Below are positions 15,345 through 23,333 of a stretch of 64,000 nucleotides of DNA, piece by piece. Location of the stretch: positions 193,433 to 257,432 of the forward strand of contig NZ_CP118181.1 in NCBI RefSeq assembly GCF_028748145.1. Reading direction: 5' to 3'. The stretch's first letter is position 1, and each line of letters opens with the position of its first letter. The stretch is from Entomospira culicis. Lineage in GTDB: Bacteria > Spirochaetota > Spirochaetia > WRBN01. The position numbers and the translations under genes are program-made. The notes under the pieces are model-generated. The model saw only the letters and a program-made list of their open reading frames with translations, ran no database searches and was not told the origin of the DNA.

Positions 15345-15860
15345 GTGAAAAAAATTATAGGACTGTTGCTCCTTGTTATTATGGGTGGATATCTCTACTT
15401 TAATTATATTTATCCTGACTACATCTTGCTCAAGCCCCCAGCCGTGATGCGCAGCTATTTACCGATAGGTGATATGACCCTTGGCATGTCTCGCGAGGAA
15501 TTTTTGGCGTTAATAAACCGATATAATCAGAGATCAGCGGAGCAAGGGGAGCTTCTATTTGAGCAAATCAAGGAACGTATCGTTGTTGATAATGTTTCTT
15601 TTGATTTTTATCCTGATAACGAAGATGTCTACCGGTTAAACCGTATCGAGGTCTCTTTTTATGAGGCGATGGAAGATTTTAGTACGCTTGTTGCCCCGTT
15701 ATTGAAAAAGTATCGAGCAGTAGACATGCAAGATCTTGCGAAAAAGAGTATTCTTTTTGCATCCATATACGACGATCCCGCTGTCATGTTAGTATTGAGT
15801 GCGGATCGATTAGAAGATGACTGGATCTGGACGTTAAGCTACGCGGATTACACTTATTGA
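15345..15860 (+). CDS. Membrane-anchored or secreted small protein, unknown
   Basis: 171 residues from a GTG start (RBS GAGGAG eight bases upstream; the longer TTG start overlaps this RBS and is rejected). An N-terminal hydrophobic helix (residues 2-18) without a clear cleavage site suggests an inner-membrane anchor. The rest is a small alpha/beta domain with IGDMTLGMSREEFLALINRY, a motif form (G-M-S-x-E-E-F) common to BamE/SmpA-like and related folds, though I cannot assign it. First of four consecutive small exported proteins in the same direction. Confidence 0.6.
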   Translation: MKKIIGLLLLVIMGGYLYFNYIYPDYILLKPPAVMRSYLPIGDMTLGMSREEFLALINRYNQRSAEQGELLFEQIKERIVVDNVSFDFYPDNEDVYRLNRIEVSFYEAMEDFSTLVAPLLKKYRAVDMQDLAKKSILFASIYDDPAVMLVLSADRLEDDWIWTLSYADYTY

Positions 15861-15887
15861 TGCGATGGATTTTTTTAGGAGGATATG

Positions 15888-16484
15888 ATGAAAAAGATAG
15901 GATTTGTATTAGGGTTGATGGTTTGTAGCATGCAGGGATTTGCGTATTATGCTAATGATTATGTGGTGCCTAAAGAGGGCTTTGTGCCAAGAGCCGAGAT
16001 TGTGCAAGCGTTGGCGCATGCCTATCTCAACCATCTCTACTTTAGCGATTATTACCAGCAAAATATGGTAGAGTTAGATGATTTGGTAGTAAAAAGCAAA
16101 GGCGATACGTGGGCTGTCTCCCATCAAGATCGATTGGTGATGCGCTTGCGTAAGGATAATGGCGCGGTGTTATTTATCGCGACATTTGAGACGCATCGGG
16201 TGCGCGCCGATGTGGAGCGTGAGGGGATGGTCTTTAGCGAGAGTTTAGCCTTAGCGATTGCTAAAATTATCTGGCTGGATATCTACGGCAAGGAAGTGTT
16301 AGAGAAAATGCCCTACCGCTTGCTAGGCAAAGAGATTTCGGGGGAATCTGGCAAGATTTGGTTTATTGAGGGAACTCTGCCTGAAGTTAAAAGAGATGGT
16401 ATTATCCTAAGTTCCGGCGGCGTGCCTTATCTTAAAGTGCGTCAGCGTGATGGCGCAATACTGGGAGTGTTTCACGATGAATAG
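15888..16484 (+). CDS. Secreted protein with tandem NTF2-fold immunity-like domains
   Basis: 198 residues; RBS AGGAGG five bases before this ATG (another ATG is one codon upstream). Signal peptide to about residue 20. The C-terminal half resembles the NTF2-fold immunity-protein domain: ALAIAKIIWLDIYGKE, GKIWFIEGTLP, GGVPYLKVRQRDGAIL. The N-terminal half repeats the same plan in a diverged form (EIVQALAHAYLNHLY, GDTWAVSH, LVMRLRKDNGAVLFI), so the protein appears to be an internal duplication. No toxin is seen next to it; the family is also found alone in many genomes, so immunity is only one option. Confidence 0.6.
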   Translation: MKKIGFVLGLMVCSMQGFAYYANDYVVPKEGFVPRAEIVQALAHAYLNHLYFSDYYQQNMVELDDLVVKSKGDTWAVSHQDRLVMRLRKDNGAVLFIATFETHRVRADVEREGMVFSESLALAIAKIIWLDIYGKEVLEKMPYRLLGKEISGESGKIWFIEGTLPEVKRDGIILSSGGVPYLKVRQRDGAILGVFHDE

Positions 16485-16494
16485 CGGAGTAAAG

Positions 16495-17196
16495 ATGAAA
16501 ACATTCGTGAGACTTGTTACTTGGGTGGCTATTTTAGCGCTATTGATAGGTAGTTGCACAACCGATGCAAAGGTAAAGAGGAGCGATATCAATACGATGA
16601 AGCTCTTTATGGATCCGATGCCGTGGTCGTCGACGTTCCCTGATCGGGTCTATTATCGACAAAAAATAAGAGAGCTAGAAGCGATGGCATCGGTGCGGAA
16701 TCTGGATGTTGTCTTTCTGCAATCTCATACGCATGATAGTTATAGGAGCATGCGTAATACTCCCTTTGTGGAGGCTGACACGTATTATGTTCATACGCAT
16801 GGGCAAGCGGAGCATCGCGTAGTTTTTCGCATGGCACGTGTCGTTGTGGGCTTTAGTGCGCAAGAGATCTTGGCAATTGTAGAGCAAGTGCATCCTACTG
16901 GCTTGGCAATAGATACGAGTAGTGCGCCGGCATACTTTAAAAATTTAGCTAAACCGAGGATATTTACGGAAGAGTTACCCTCATTGCATCTTTACGCAAA
17001 CCATGTGGTGGTGCGCGATGCGAACACAGGTGAACCGATCTTATCACCAAATGGTAAGCTTCAGTATAGCAGCGTAAACAACTTAAGACGGGAAAATCAG
17101 AAGGCAGGCATCATGCGCTATCTTGTGGAGAATAATACATTTAATCTTGAAGAAAAACGCCCTATTTTTATTGAATATACTTGGGGTGAGTATTAA
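16495..17196 (+). CDS. Putative lipoprotein, unknown function
   Basis: 233 residues from the ATG at 16495, which has GGAG five bases upstream. Signal sequence MKTFVRLVTWVAILALLIGSC with a lipobox-like LIGSC (Cys about residue 21), so it is probably lipidated. The mature part is rich in His, Tyr and Asp (SHTHDSYR, YYVHTHGQ), which might bind metal, but no family is recognised. It lies 10 bp after the NTF2-like gene, so it belongs to the same unit. Confidence 0.6.
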   Translation: MKTFVRLVTWVAILALLIGSCTTDAKVKRSDINTMKLFMDPMPWSSTFPDRVYYRQKIRELEAMASVRNLDVVFLQSHTHDSYRSMRNTPFVEADTYYVHTHGQAEHRVVFRMARVVVGFSAQEILAIVEQVHPTGLAIDTSSAPAYFKNLAKPRIFTEELPSLHLYANHVVVRDANTGEPILSPNGKLQYSSVNNLRRENQKAGIMRYLVENNTFNLEEKRPIFIEYTWGEY

Positions 17197-17223
17197 CGCT
17201 TTATGATGAAGAGAGGAGTAAAT

Positions 17224-17766
17224 ATGAAAAAATTAGTATGGCTGGTTGCGATTGTTTTGACGGCAACCATGCTCTATGCACAGCAGATTACGTCGATTAA
17301 ACGTATTGATTTGTTAGCAGATGGGGTTCTCTTTAATAAAAAAGAGAAGTTAGTTTTTGGTGTCAAAGAAGATGAGGTTGTCGCTCTTTTGGGTGCGTAT
17401 GAAAAGAAAGGTCGAGGGGATTATCCGTCTACTATATTGGACTTTTTATACTACAAGAAGAGTTCAGGATTGGAGGTTATTTTAGGTAACGATACCTTTT
17501 CTAACATCACTGTTCGGGGGGAAGCAGCGACGTATCCGCTTTATCTGGAGGGGAAGAAACTCTTTATTGGGCAAAAGAGTAGTGCGGCTAAGAAGCTTTT
17601 AGCTGAATACAAAATTCTTAAAGTATGGGAATTTAATAAGAGCTATAACAAGGAAAAACATCAGCGGGTTACCTATGCCATTGGCGATAATTATTTAGAT
17701 GTTGATTATAGTTATGATACGGATCGCATCATAGAAATCACCTATGGTAATTTTTATTTTCATTAA
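17224..17766 (+). CDS. Secreted protein with two internal repeats, unknown
   Basis: 180 residues; ATG chosen for GAGGAG seven bases upstream. Signal peptide MKKLVWLVAIVLTATMLYA. The mature part seems to have two related halves: FGVKEDEVVALLG...LEVILGNDTFSNITV and IGQKSSAAKKLLA...LDVDYSYDTDRIIEITY, each a G-x-K/Q-x-D/S helix start followed by a beta hairpin. The same helix start appears in the protein at 15345. Last of four exported proteins; no function can be given. Confidence 0.6.
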   Translation: MKKLVWLVAIVLTATMLYAQQITSIKRIDLLADGVLFNKKEKLVFGVKEDEVVALLGAYEKKGRGDYPSTILDFLYYKKSSGLEVILGNDTFSNITVRGEAATYPLYLEGKKLFIGQKSSAAKKLLAEYKILKVWEFNKSYNKEKHQRVTYAIGDNYLDVDYSYDTDRIIEITYGNFYFH

Positions 17767-17783
17767 GTGATTCGGTCGACCTT

Positions 17784-18596
17784 TTATTTTCGTTTAATCA
17801 GGGAGACGAGGATAAAGGTAAAGAGATTGAAGAGAATAATCGATGCGCCACTGGGAATCCCTGCGAGGATGGAGAGGATGATGCCGAGGTAGAAGGTGAT
17901 CAGTGCGATGATGGCGGAGATCACAACGAGGCGTAGGTAGCTGTGGGTGAGGCGATGGGCGATGCTCACCGGAAAGATGATAAGGCTTGAGATGAGCAAG
18001 CTACCGGTAAGGCGCATGCCAATGGCGACTGTGATGCCGGTGAGGATGGCGAGGATGATTTTATAGAAACGGGTGTTGATGCCACGCGTCTTGGCATATT
18101 CGGGGTCGTGGGTGATGATGAAGAGGCGATGGTGTAAGAAGATCATCAAAAAGATCACCAACGAGCCGAGGATCAAACTGACAATAACATCGAGCTTGGT
18201 AAGCGTGAGCAACGAGCCAAAGAGATAGCCAGCCACGTCTACGGAAAAGCCCTTGCTTTTGGTGGCTATCACAATACCAAAGGCCAGCGCGCTGTTGGAG
18301 ATAATGCCGATAAGGGCATCGGAGTAGATACGTTTATTCTCGCTGATGAGGACAACGATGACCGAGGCGATCACCATCATCGGGATGGCAAAGAGCAAGG
18401 GTGCCCATGCCATCGCCACGGCTAGGGAGAGCGCGCCAAAGCCGATATGGGCTAAGCCGTCGCCAATGAGGGCAAGGCGCTTGTAGACCAAGACCGTGCC
18501 CAACAGCGCGGTTGCCAAGGAGATAACAAAGCCGACTAGCATCGCTCTTTGGACAAATTCTAGGCTAAGCAGAGAGAGGAGCGTCGATAGCGTCAC
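17784..18596 (-). CDS. znuB: Zinc/manganese ABC transporter permease
   Basis: 270 residues of the ABC-3 family permease, with eight to nine membrane helices. Family marks: GTVLVYKRLALIGDGLAHIGFGA near residues 33-53 (the cytoplasmic coupling region; GDGLAH...G) and GMRLTGSLLISSLIIFP near 200. It overlaps the ATPase gene by 4 bp (ATGA), so translation is coupled. With ZnuA carrying a His-rich loop, Zn2+ import is most likely; Mn2+ remains possible. Confidence 0.88.
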   Translation of the reverse strand: MTLSTLLSLLSLEFVQRAMLVGFVISLATALLGTVLVYKRLALIGDGLAHIGFGALSLAVAMAWAPLLFAIPMMVIASVIVVLISENKRIYSDALIGIISNSALAFGIVIATKSKGFSVDVAGYLFGSLLTLTKLDVIVSLILGSLVIFLMIFLHHRLFIITHDPEYAKTRGINTRFYKIILAILTGITVAIGMRLTGSLLISSLIIFPVSIAHRLTHSYLRLVVISAIIALITFYLGIILSILAGIPSGASIILFNLFTFILVSLIKRK

Positions 18597-19294
18597 GGTT
18601 TGTCTCCTTGGTTGAGGTGCCAGAAGTGTTTAGAGCCCCAAAATTGGATGGTTTTGTCGATCATCACGACGTTTTTTGCGTATTTTTTCACCGCGTCTTG
18701 ATCGTGGGAGACCATGAGGATTGAGAGACCTTGCTCGTTGAGATTGGCTAGTAGCTGGTAGAGATCGGCGGTAGCCTGTTGGTCGAGACCTGCATTGGGT
18801 TCGTCGAGGATGAGAAGCTTTGGCTTGGAGATGAGTGATCGAGCAAGGAGAATACGTCGCTTTTGCCCACCCGATAGCTGACTCATCGAGCGATGCTGGA
18901 GGTGCAATAAATCAAGATCAATTAAGAGCTTGCGCGCATACTCTTTTATCTCTTTGCTGTAGAAAAAGGCGTGCTGTTTGTGTTGACTACCCGAGAGCAC
19001 CACCTCCCAGACGCTGGCGGGCATGCTGGGTAGGTGATAGCTCTCTTGGGGGAGGTAGCTAATGGCGTAGCGATCGATGTAGTAGTGCACCGAGCCTTGA
19101 GTGGGGCAGAGAAGCCCCACGATGATCTTGACGAGTGAACTCTTTCCTGCGCCGTTGTTGCCCAGCAGGCAGAGGTAGTCGCCTTGATGGAGGCAGAGAT
19201 TGATGTCGTGGAGGGCTTGGATACTCGCGCTATAGGCGAGACCGACGTTTTTTAGTTCGATAATGGCATTGGGGCAGGTATTGGGATCGCTCAT
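18593..19294 (-). CDS. znuC: Zinc/manganese ABC transporter ATPase
   Basis: 233 residues; Walker A GNNGAGKSS (about 40-48), Q-loop YLPQES, signature LSGGQKRR (about 143), Walker B LLILDEPNAGLD (about 162) and switch His in VSHDQD (about 200). It is the ATP-hydrolysing subunit of the metal importer. It starts 15 bp after the end of the binding-protein gene and overlaps the permease gene by 4 bp. Confidence 0.9.
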   Translation of the reverse strand: MSDPNTCPNAIIELKNVGLAYSASIQALHDINLCLHQGDYLCLLGNNGAGKSSLVKIIVGLLCPTQGSVHYYIDRYAISYLPQESYHLPSMPASVWEVVLSGSQHKQHAFFYSKEIKEYARKLLIDLDLLHLQHRSMSQLSGGQKRRILLARSLISKPKLLILDEPNAGLDQQATADLYQLLANLNEQGLSILMVSHDQDAVKKYAKNVVMIDKTIQFWGSKHFWHLNQGDKP

Positions 19295-19309
19295 GGGGTG
19301 GTCTACTTT

Positions 19310-20272
19310 TTAGTTACTAGGCAAGACAGGTTGATTGTGGAGTGCTAAGAGGAGGTAGTCGTTGTTCTCTTTAAGAAGGTCGAGGTAGCTGACTTCAGCG
19401 TCGAGATCTTCTTTATTGAGGGTGTGTCCGGTGTGCCAAGGTAAAATGAGAAGGTTGTAATCTTCGGCGAGGGTGGTGGCGATTTTGGTGGTGAGCATGG
19501 GATCGACAAAGATATAGATGAGCCCTTGCTCTTGTATCGCTTGGCGAATGGTGGCAAGGTGGGCGATGGTGGGTTCGTTCTCAATGCTGTCGCTGGCATA
19601 GACGCTGAAATAGGGGAGGTTGTAGGCGGTTAAGAAGGCTTGGTGAGAGAATCCCCCGCCAAAGAGAAGCGGATGTTTGGGGCTGGTTGCCACGATCTCT
19701 TGTGCGTCGGTGATGATGGCTTGAAGCTCTTCGCGGTAGATTTGGGCGTTGGTTTCGTAATAGGTACGATTGTCGGGGTCTTGGGCGATGATGCTCTGGG
19801 TTACCGCGTCGAAGAGGGGGAGCAAGAAGTTGGGATTCATCCAAAAGTGGGGATCGTTATCGTGGTGATGGTGATGTTCGTGGTCATGATCATGATGATC
19901 GTGGCCTTCTCCGCCATTGAGCTCATGGAGATGAAGGGCATCGGCGAGGTTGACGCTCTGCTTTTCGATATTAAGGCTTTCGATTAGCTTAGGCATCCAA
20001 GGCTCCATGGTGCTACTGGTCCAGAGAAAGAGTGCGCTCTTTTGTGCTTTGAGCATATCATTTGCCGATGGCTCGTAGGTGTGGGTATCCACCCCTGCTG
20101 GTACAAAGAGCTCCACGTGCATCTTATCCCCCGCGATCGCTTTGGCGAAGTCGTAGGTAAGAAAGAGTGTGGTGTGGATAGTTGGTAGGTTCGACTCCTC
20201 CTGATTACCCTTACCGGTGCAGGCGCTTACGAGCGCTACTATCAAGAGAGATAGCGATAGAAAACGTTTCAT
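19310..20272 (-). CDS. znuA: Zinc-binding lipoprotein ZnuA
   Basis: 320 residues, cluster A-1 metal-binding protein. Lipobox LVSAC at residues 14-18 gives a lipoprotein. Metal-site residues are visible: His in GVDTHTYEPSA (about 60), His in DPHFWMNP (about 143), the third His in GFSHQAF (about 208) and Asp in IFVDPML (about 280). A flexible loop with alternating His/Asp (about 120-140, containing HDHHDHDHEHHHHHD) is a mark of zinc-type rather than manganese-type members. Promoter just upstream; no perfect Zur box is recognised. Confidence 0.92.
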   Translation of the reverse strand: MKRFLSLSLLIVALVSACTGKGNQEESNLPTIHTTLFLTYDFAKAIAGDKMHVELFVPAGVDTHTYEPSANDMLKAQKSALFLWTSSTMEPWMPKLIESLNIEKQSVNLADALHLHELNGGEGHDHHDHDHEHHHHHDNDPHFWMNPNFLLPLFDAVTQSIIAQDPDNRTYYETNAQIYREELQAIITDAQEIVATSPKHPLLFGGGFSHQAFLTAYNLPYFSVYASDSIENEPTIAHLATIRQAIQEQGLIYIFVDPMLTTKIATTLAEDYNLLILPWHTGHTLNKEDLDAEVSYLDLLKENNDYLLLALHNQPVLPSN

Positions 20273-20325
20273 AGAAATACTCCTAAAATATCGGTTGAGA
20301 CTTATTTTCTCTAAAATGTAACCAT

Positions 20326-20355
20326 ACTATAACGCAGATAGCAAAATTGTGTCAA
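20326..20355 (-). promoter_or_regulatory. Promoter of znuACB
   Basis: TTGACA (20350-20355), 18-bp spacer, TATAGT (20326-20331) on the minus strand, about 50 bp upstream of the znuA start. A metal-regulator operator probably overlaps the region to 20273, but none is clear by eye. Confidence 0.65.
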
Positions 20356-20389
20356 GGGTGACACACTGGGGATTTTGATGGCAGTGGGG

Positions 20390-20420
20390 TTGATTTTCGC
20401 TCTTTGAGAGACGATACACT
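20390..20420 (+). promoter_or_regulatory. Promoter candidate of the LysM/M23-like gene
   Basis: TTGATT (20390-20395), 19-bp spacer, TACACT (20415-20420), seven bases before the ATG at 20428. The spacer is longer than usual. Confidence 0.4.
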
Positions 20421-20427
20421 AAAGAGT

Positions 20428-21462
20428 ATGGCACTACCGGTCGATTCGTTTTTGCGTCCTAAGCGCAAGAGCCCCGTAAAAGAGAAGAGATGGCGCACTC
20501 TGCCCAAGACACAGCATGCGAATATCGCAACGATTTTTCGTGCGAGTTATTTTCATGGTGCGGTATTGCTTAGCTCCTTAGCCATCATTGGGGTGGGATT
20601 GATCCTCTTTGTGCAAGCCCAACGCTATGTGGCTCCGCCTGCGCTCTTTTTAATGGAGGCATCATTAGAGCTACCGCTTTTAGATTTTGAGTTGCGCGAG
20701 CGTATGGGCAGTCAGCAGTCGGTGGTGCTGGTTAATCCTATCCATCAAGGTCTCTACTATACGGCGGTGCTTGGCGAGGGCATCGGGATCTCTTCGCTTG
20801 CCCAGCGCTATGCGCTCTCTATTGGTACGCTTTTGAGTTTTAATGGCTTACAAACGTTGGAAGAGTCGGCGCATTTTGAGGTGGTAAAGCTTCCTTTTAT
20901 GGATGGCTTGATGGTCGACTTGGGGCGCGAACGCACTCTTCGGTGGGTAGCCAAGCACTACAAAGTCGACGAAGATCTCTTGCGATCGGCAAATTATATC
21001 AACAGCGAGCGCGAGTCTGTGGAGGGATCGATCTTCATTCCGCATCGACAGATGAGTGCCACAAAACTCAAACGGATGATCGGCAATACCTTTATCTACC
21101 CCGTCTTTGGCAGCTTAAAAGAGGTCTATGGACACAATATGGATCAACTTACCGGCTTAGATCGCTACGCTTCTGGTGTTTTATTTCAGACGAAACCCGA
21201 GAGTCCTGTCTATTTTATTGGTGATGGCATCATCATCGAGTCGGGCTATCACCATAAACTTGGCTACTATATTGTGGCTAAGCATCAGGAGTATATCGGA
21301 TTTTATGGTAACTTAGCCAGCCCATCCACGCACCGCTTGGACAGTAGTATCAAGCAAGGAGATTTGGTCGGACAAGTAGCTAGCGACGGTCGGCATGGGC
21401 AGTTCTACTTTTCGCTTTTACGTGGCGGAAATGCGATTGATCCGCTTCCCTTGTTGCACTAA
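20428..21462 (+). CDS. Membrane-anchored LysM/M23-like protein without peptidase residues
   Basis: 344 residues from the ATG (a TTG eight codons upstream is possible). A basic cytoplasmic tail, one membrane helix (about residues 45-65), two LysM-like stretches (ISSLAQRYALSIGTLLSFNGL near 125-145; LRWVAKHYKVDEDLLRSANYI near 173-193) and a C-terminal M23/LytM-shaped domain. The Zn ligands are gone: the usual HxxxD is replaced around GHNMDQLTGLDRY, and the usual HxH of GPHLHFEVR.NG is HGQFYFSLLRGGNAIDP. It should be a binding or activator protein (compare EnvC/NlpD, which activate amidases), not an enzyme. Its last 61 bp are repeated downstream. Confidence 0.75.
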   Translation: MALPVDSFLRPKRKSPVKEKRWRTLPKTQHANIATIFRASYFHGAVLLSSLAIIGVGLILFVQAQRYVAPPALFLMEASLELPLLDFELRERMGSQQSVVLVNPIHQGLYYTAVLGEGIGISSLAQRYALSIGTLLSFNGLQTLEESAHFEVVKLPFMDGLMVDLGRERTLRWVAKHYKVDEDLLRSANYINSERESVEGSIFIPHRQMSATKLKRMIGNTFIYPVFGSLKEVYGHNMDQLTGLDRYASGVLFQTKPESPVYFIGDGIIIESGYHHKLGYYIVAKHQEYIGFYGNLASPSTHRLDSSIKQGDLVGQVASDGRHGQFYFSLLRGGNAIDPLPLLH

Positions 21463-21578
21463 ATCTTTGTTGGTATACGATGAAAGATATATGGTTTTTC
21501 ATGGTTGATTCACCGACTCTACTTTTCACTTTTACGTGGCAAAAATGCGATTGATCCTCTTCCTTTATTGCATTAAAT
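21404..21578. repeat. 61-bp direct repeat of the gene end
   Basis: Copy 1 at 21404-21464 covers the last codons and stop of the LysM/M23 gene; copy 2 at 21518-21578 is a diverged duplicate (54 of 61 bases identical by my count). Most differences are G to A or C to T, as in a decaying, AT-drifting copy. The reading frame of copy 2 still encodes a similar tail and stop. It places the -10 of pyrH (TATAAT, 21583-21588) five bases after copy 2. Confidence 0.8.
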
Positions 21579-21621
21579 AGCGTATAATAGAGAGAAATGG
21601 ATTTGAAAGGAGTTCAATAGT

Positions 21622-22308
21622 ATGTCGATGAAAACGTTGTCGCTGGGTGGGTCATTGGTCGCACCCGATGCGGTAGATGTGGAATTTTTGCAACAATTTC
21701 ACGCCTTAGTTACCCAGTATTTAGAGGAAGATAGTGCGCGAAAATTGATTATTGTGGTGGGAGGTGGAGCTCCGGCACGGCTGTATCAAGGGGCGGCACG
21801 GAGCTTAGTTAAAGATATCGATAACGACGCACTCGATTGGATTGGTATTCAGGCGACCAAGCTCAATGCCCAGTTGGTTAAGACGCTCTTTGGCGATCTC
21901 TGCCTTGAGCCCGTGGTAGAGAATCCCGAGGTTGACACCTTCGCTAAGGGACGTATCCTCGTGGGTGCAGGCTGGAAACCTGGTTTCTCTAGCGACTACG
22001 ACGCTGCGGTTTTGGCGCATCGTTTCGGGTCGGAGCGCTTAGTAAATCTTTCGAATATCAGCTATGTTTATTCAGACGACCCCCAAAAAAATCCCAACGC
22101 CCAACCGCTCAAAACCATGAGCTGGCAAGATCTCCAAGCCTTGGTGGGCGAGAGTTGGTTACCAGGTTCGAATTTACCCTTCGATCCGATTGCCGCGAAA
22201 TTTTCGAAGGAACATAAGCTAACCGTAGTGGTAGCCAATGGCAAGAATCTCGAAAATCTCAAGGCAATCTTAAATGAGCAACCCTTTGAGGGAACGACAA
22301 TTAAATAA
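21622..22308 (+). CDS. pyrH: UMP kinase of the amino-acid-kinase family
   Basis: 228 residues. Marks of the archaeal-like UMP kinase subgroup: LGGSLVAPD (P-loop-like G-G-S), VVGGGAPAR, ALDWIGIQATKLNAQLV, VGAGWKPGFSSDYDAAVLA and NLSNISYVYSDDP. It makes UDP from UMP. Shorter than the E. coli type and closer in motif form to the archaeal enzyme. RBS AAGGAG nine bases upstream, -10 TATAAT in the 40 bp before. A glutamate/carbamate kinase assignment is less likely because the DWIGIQAT motif is specific. Confidence 0.85.
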   Translation: MSMKTLSLGGSLVAPDAVDVEFLQQFHALVTQYLEEDSARKLIIVVGGGAPARLYQGAARSLVKDIDNDALDWIGIQATKLNAQLVKTLFGDLCLEPVVENPEVDTFAKGRILVGAGWKPGFSSDYDAAVLAHRFGSERLVNLSNISYVYSDDPQKNPNAQPLKTMSWQDLQALVGESWLPGSNLPFDPIAAKFSKEHKLTVVVANGKNLENLKAILNEQPFEGTTIK

Positions 22309-22330
22309 AACGTAGGGATAAGAGGAGGGC

Positions 22331-23332
22331 TTAGCCCTCCCCCAATTGCCCACATGCGCCTGCAATAGTAGAGGCTCGGCGATAACGACGGGTAGCTGGT
22401 ACACCAAAATCCTCTAGCCAGTCGCTAAATTGATCGATCTCTTCCTGTGTGGGGCTACGATAGGGCAGACCTGCGACGGGATTCCACGGAATGATATTGG
22501 CGATATACTCTAACCCCTCGCCAAATTGAGCAACTTTTCTGGCATCTTCTTTGCTCATATTGTAGTCAGGCAAAAGCGCCATTTCGAGGGTAATGCGTCG
22601 CCCACCCTTTTGTTGATAGTAGAGCAATGCCGATTTGAGTTCTGGCAGTGGGTTCTTCTTGGCGCTGGGCATAATGATGGGGCGTTTTTCATCGTTGGCG
22701 GTTACCAAACTAAAGGCCAAACCAATTTGCGGGTTAGCATCGGCAATGGCACGAATCCCCGAGGTAATGCCACAGGTGCTAATGGTAAAACGGCGTGGAC
22801 TCATGTGCAGGCTCTCTTTATCGCCTAAGAGACGGATAGTCTTGAGGACAGCAAGGAGGTTCGCCGTCGGCTCGCCCATGCCCATAAAGACGACATTATC
22901 AAGCGTGCCGTAGTTGTTTTGGAGAAAGAGAAATTGCTCGATGATCTCGCCTACTTCGAGGTTACGGGTGAGACCCAACGTGCCGGTTTTGCAAAAGGTA
23001 CACCCCATCGCACAGCCCACTTGCGAGGAGAGACAGGCGGTTTTGCGATCGTTTTTATCGACCAAAAGCACCGTCTCCACCCGTCGTTGATCGTGCAGTT
23101 CGATTACGAGTTTGACCTGTTTATCCTCGGTGAGTGTCTTCACAATTTTGCTAGAAAAAAGATTGGGTTGCGAAAAGTTCTCGCGCAAGGCAGCGGGCCA
23201 TACATGGATATCATTGACATGGGTCGCCTTATGGTGATAAAGCGCCTGCCAAAGTTGCTTGGCGCGGAATTTGGGTTGATCGGCGAGCGTCTTTTGGTGG
23301 AGTTCCTCAAGGGTATAAGAGGTGAGCATCAT
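22331..23332 (-). CDS. rlmN: 23S rRNA/tRNA m2A methyltransferase RlmN
   Basis: 333 residues. Radical-SAM CxxxCxxC is CAMGCTFC (about residues 112-119), preceded by SSQVG, and the family segments MGMGEPTANL and STCGI are present; the second catalytic Cys is likely the one in GACGQLGEG near the C-terminus. It methylates C2 of A2503 and A37 of some tRNAs. Start chosen just after the adk stop (TAGC then ATG ATG), with GGAG in the end of adk. Overlapping longer start inside adk rejected. Confidence 0.93.
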   Translation of the reverse strand: MMLTSYTLEELHQKTLADQPKFRAKQLWQALYHHKATHVNDIHVWPAALRENFSQPNLFSSKIVKTLTEDKQVKLVIELHDQRRVETVLLVDKNDRKTACLSSQVGCAMGCTFCKTGTLGLTRNLEVGEIIEQFLFLQNNYGTLDNVVFMGMGEPTANLLAVLKTIRLLGDKESLHMSPRRFTISTCGITSGIRAIADANPQIGLAFSLVTANDEKRPIIMPSAKKNPLPELKSALLYYQQKGGRRITLEMALLPDYNMSKEDARKVAQFGEGLEYIANIIPWNPVAGLPYRSPTQEEIDQFSDWLEDFGVPATRRYRRASTIAGACGQLGEG

Positions 23333-23333
23333 G

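Noticed and set aside
19837-19915. Alternating GTG/ATG-rich simple repeat in znuA
   Set aside because: It is the coding sequence of the His/Asp-rich zinc loop, not a separate repeat or microsatellite.
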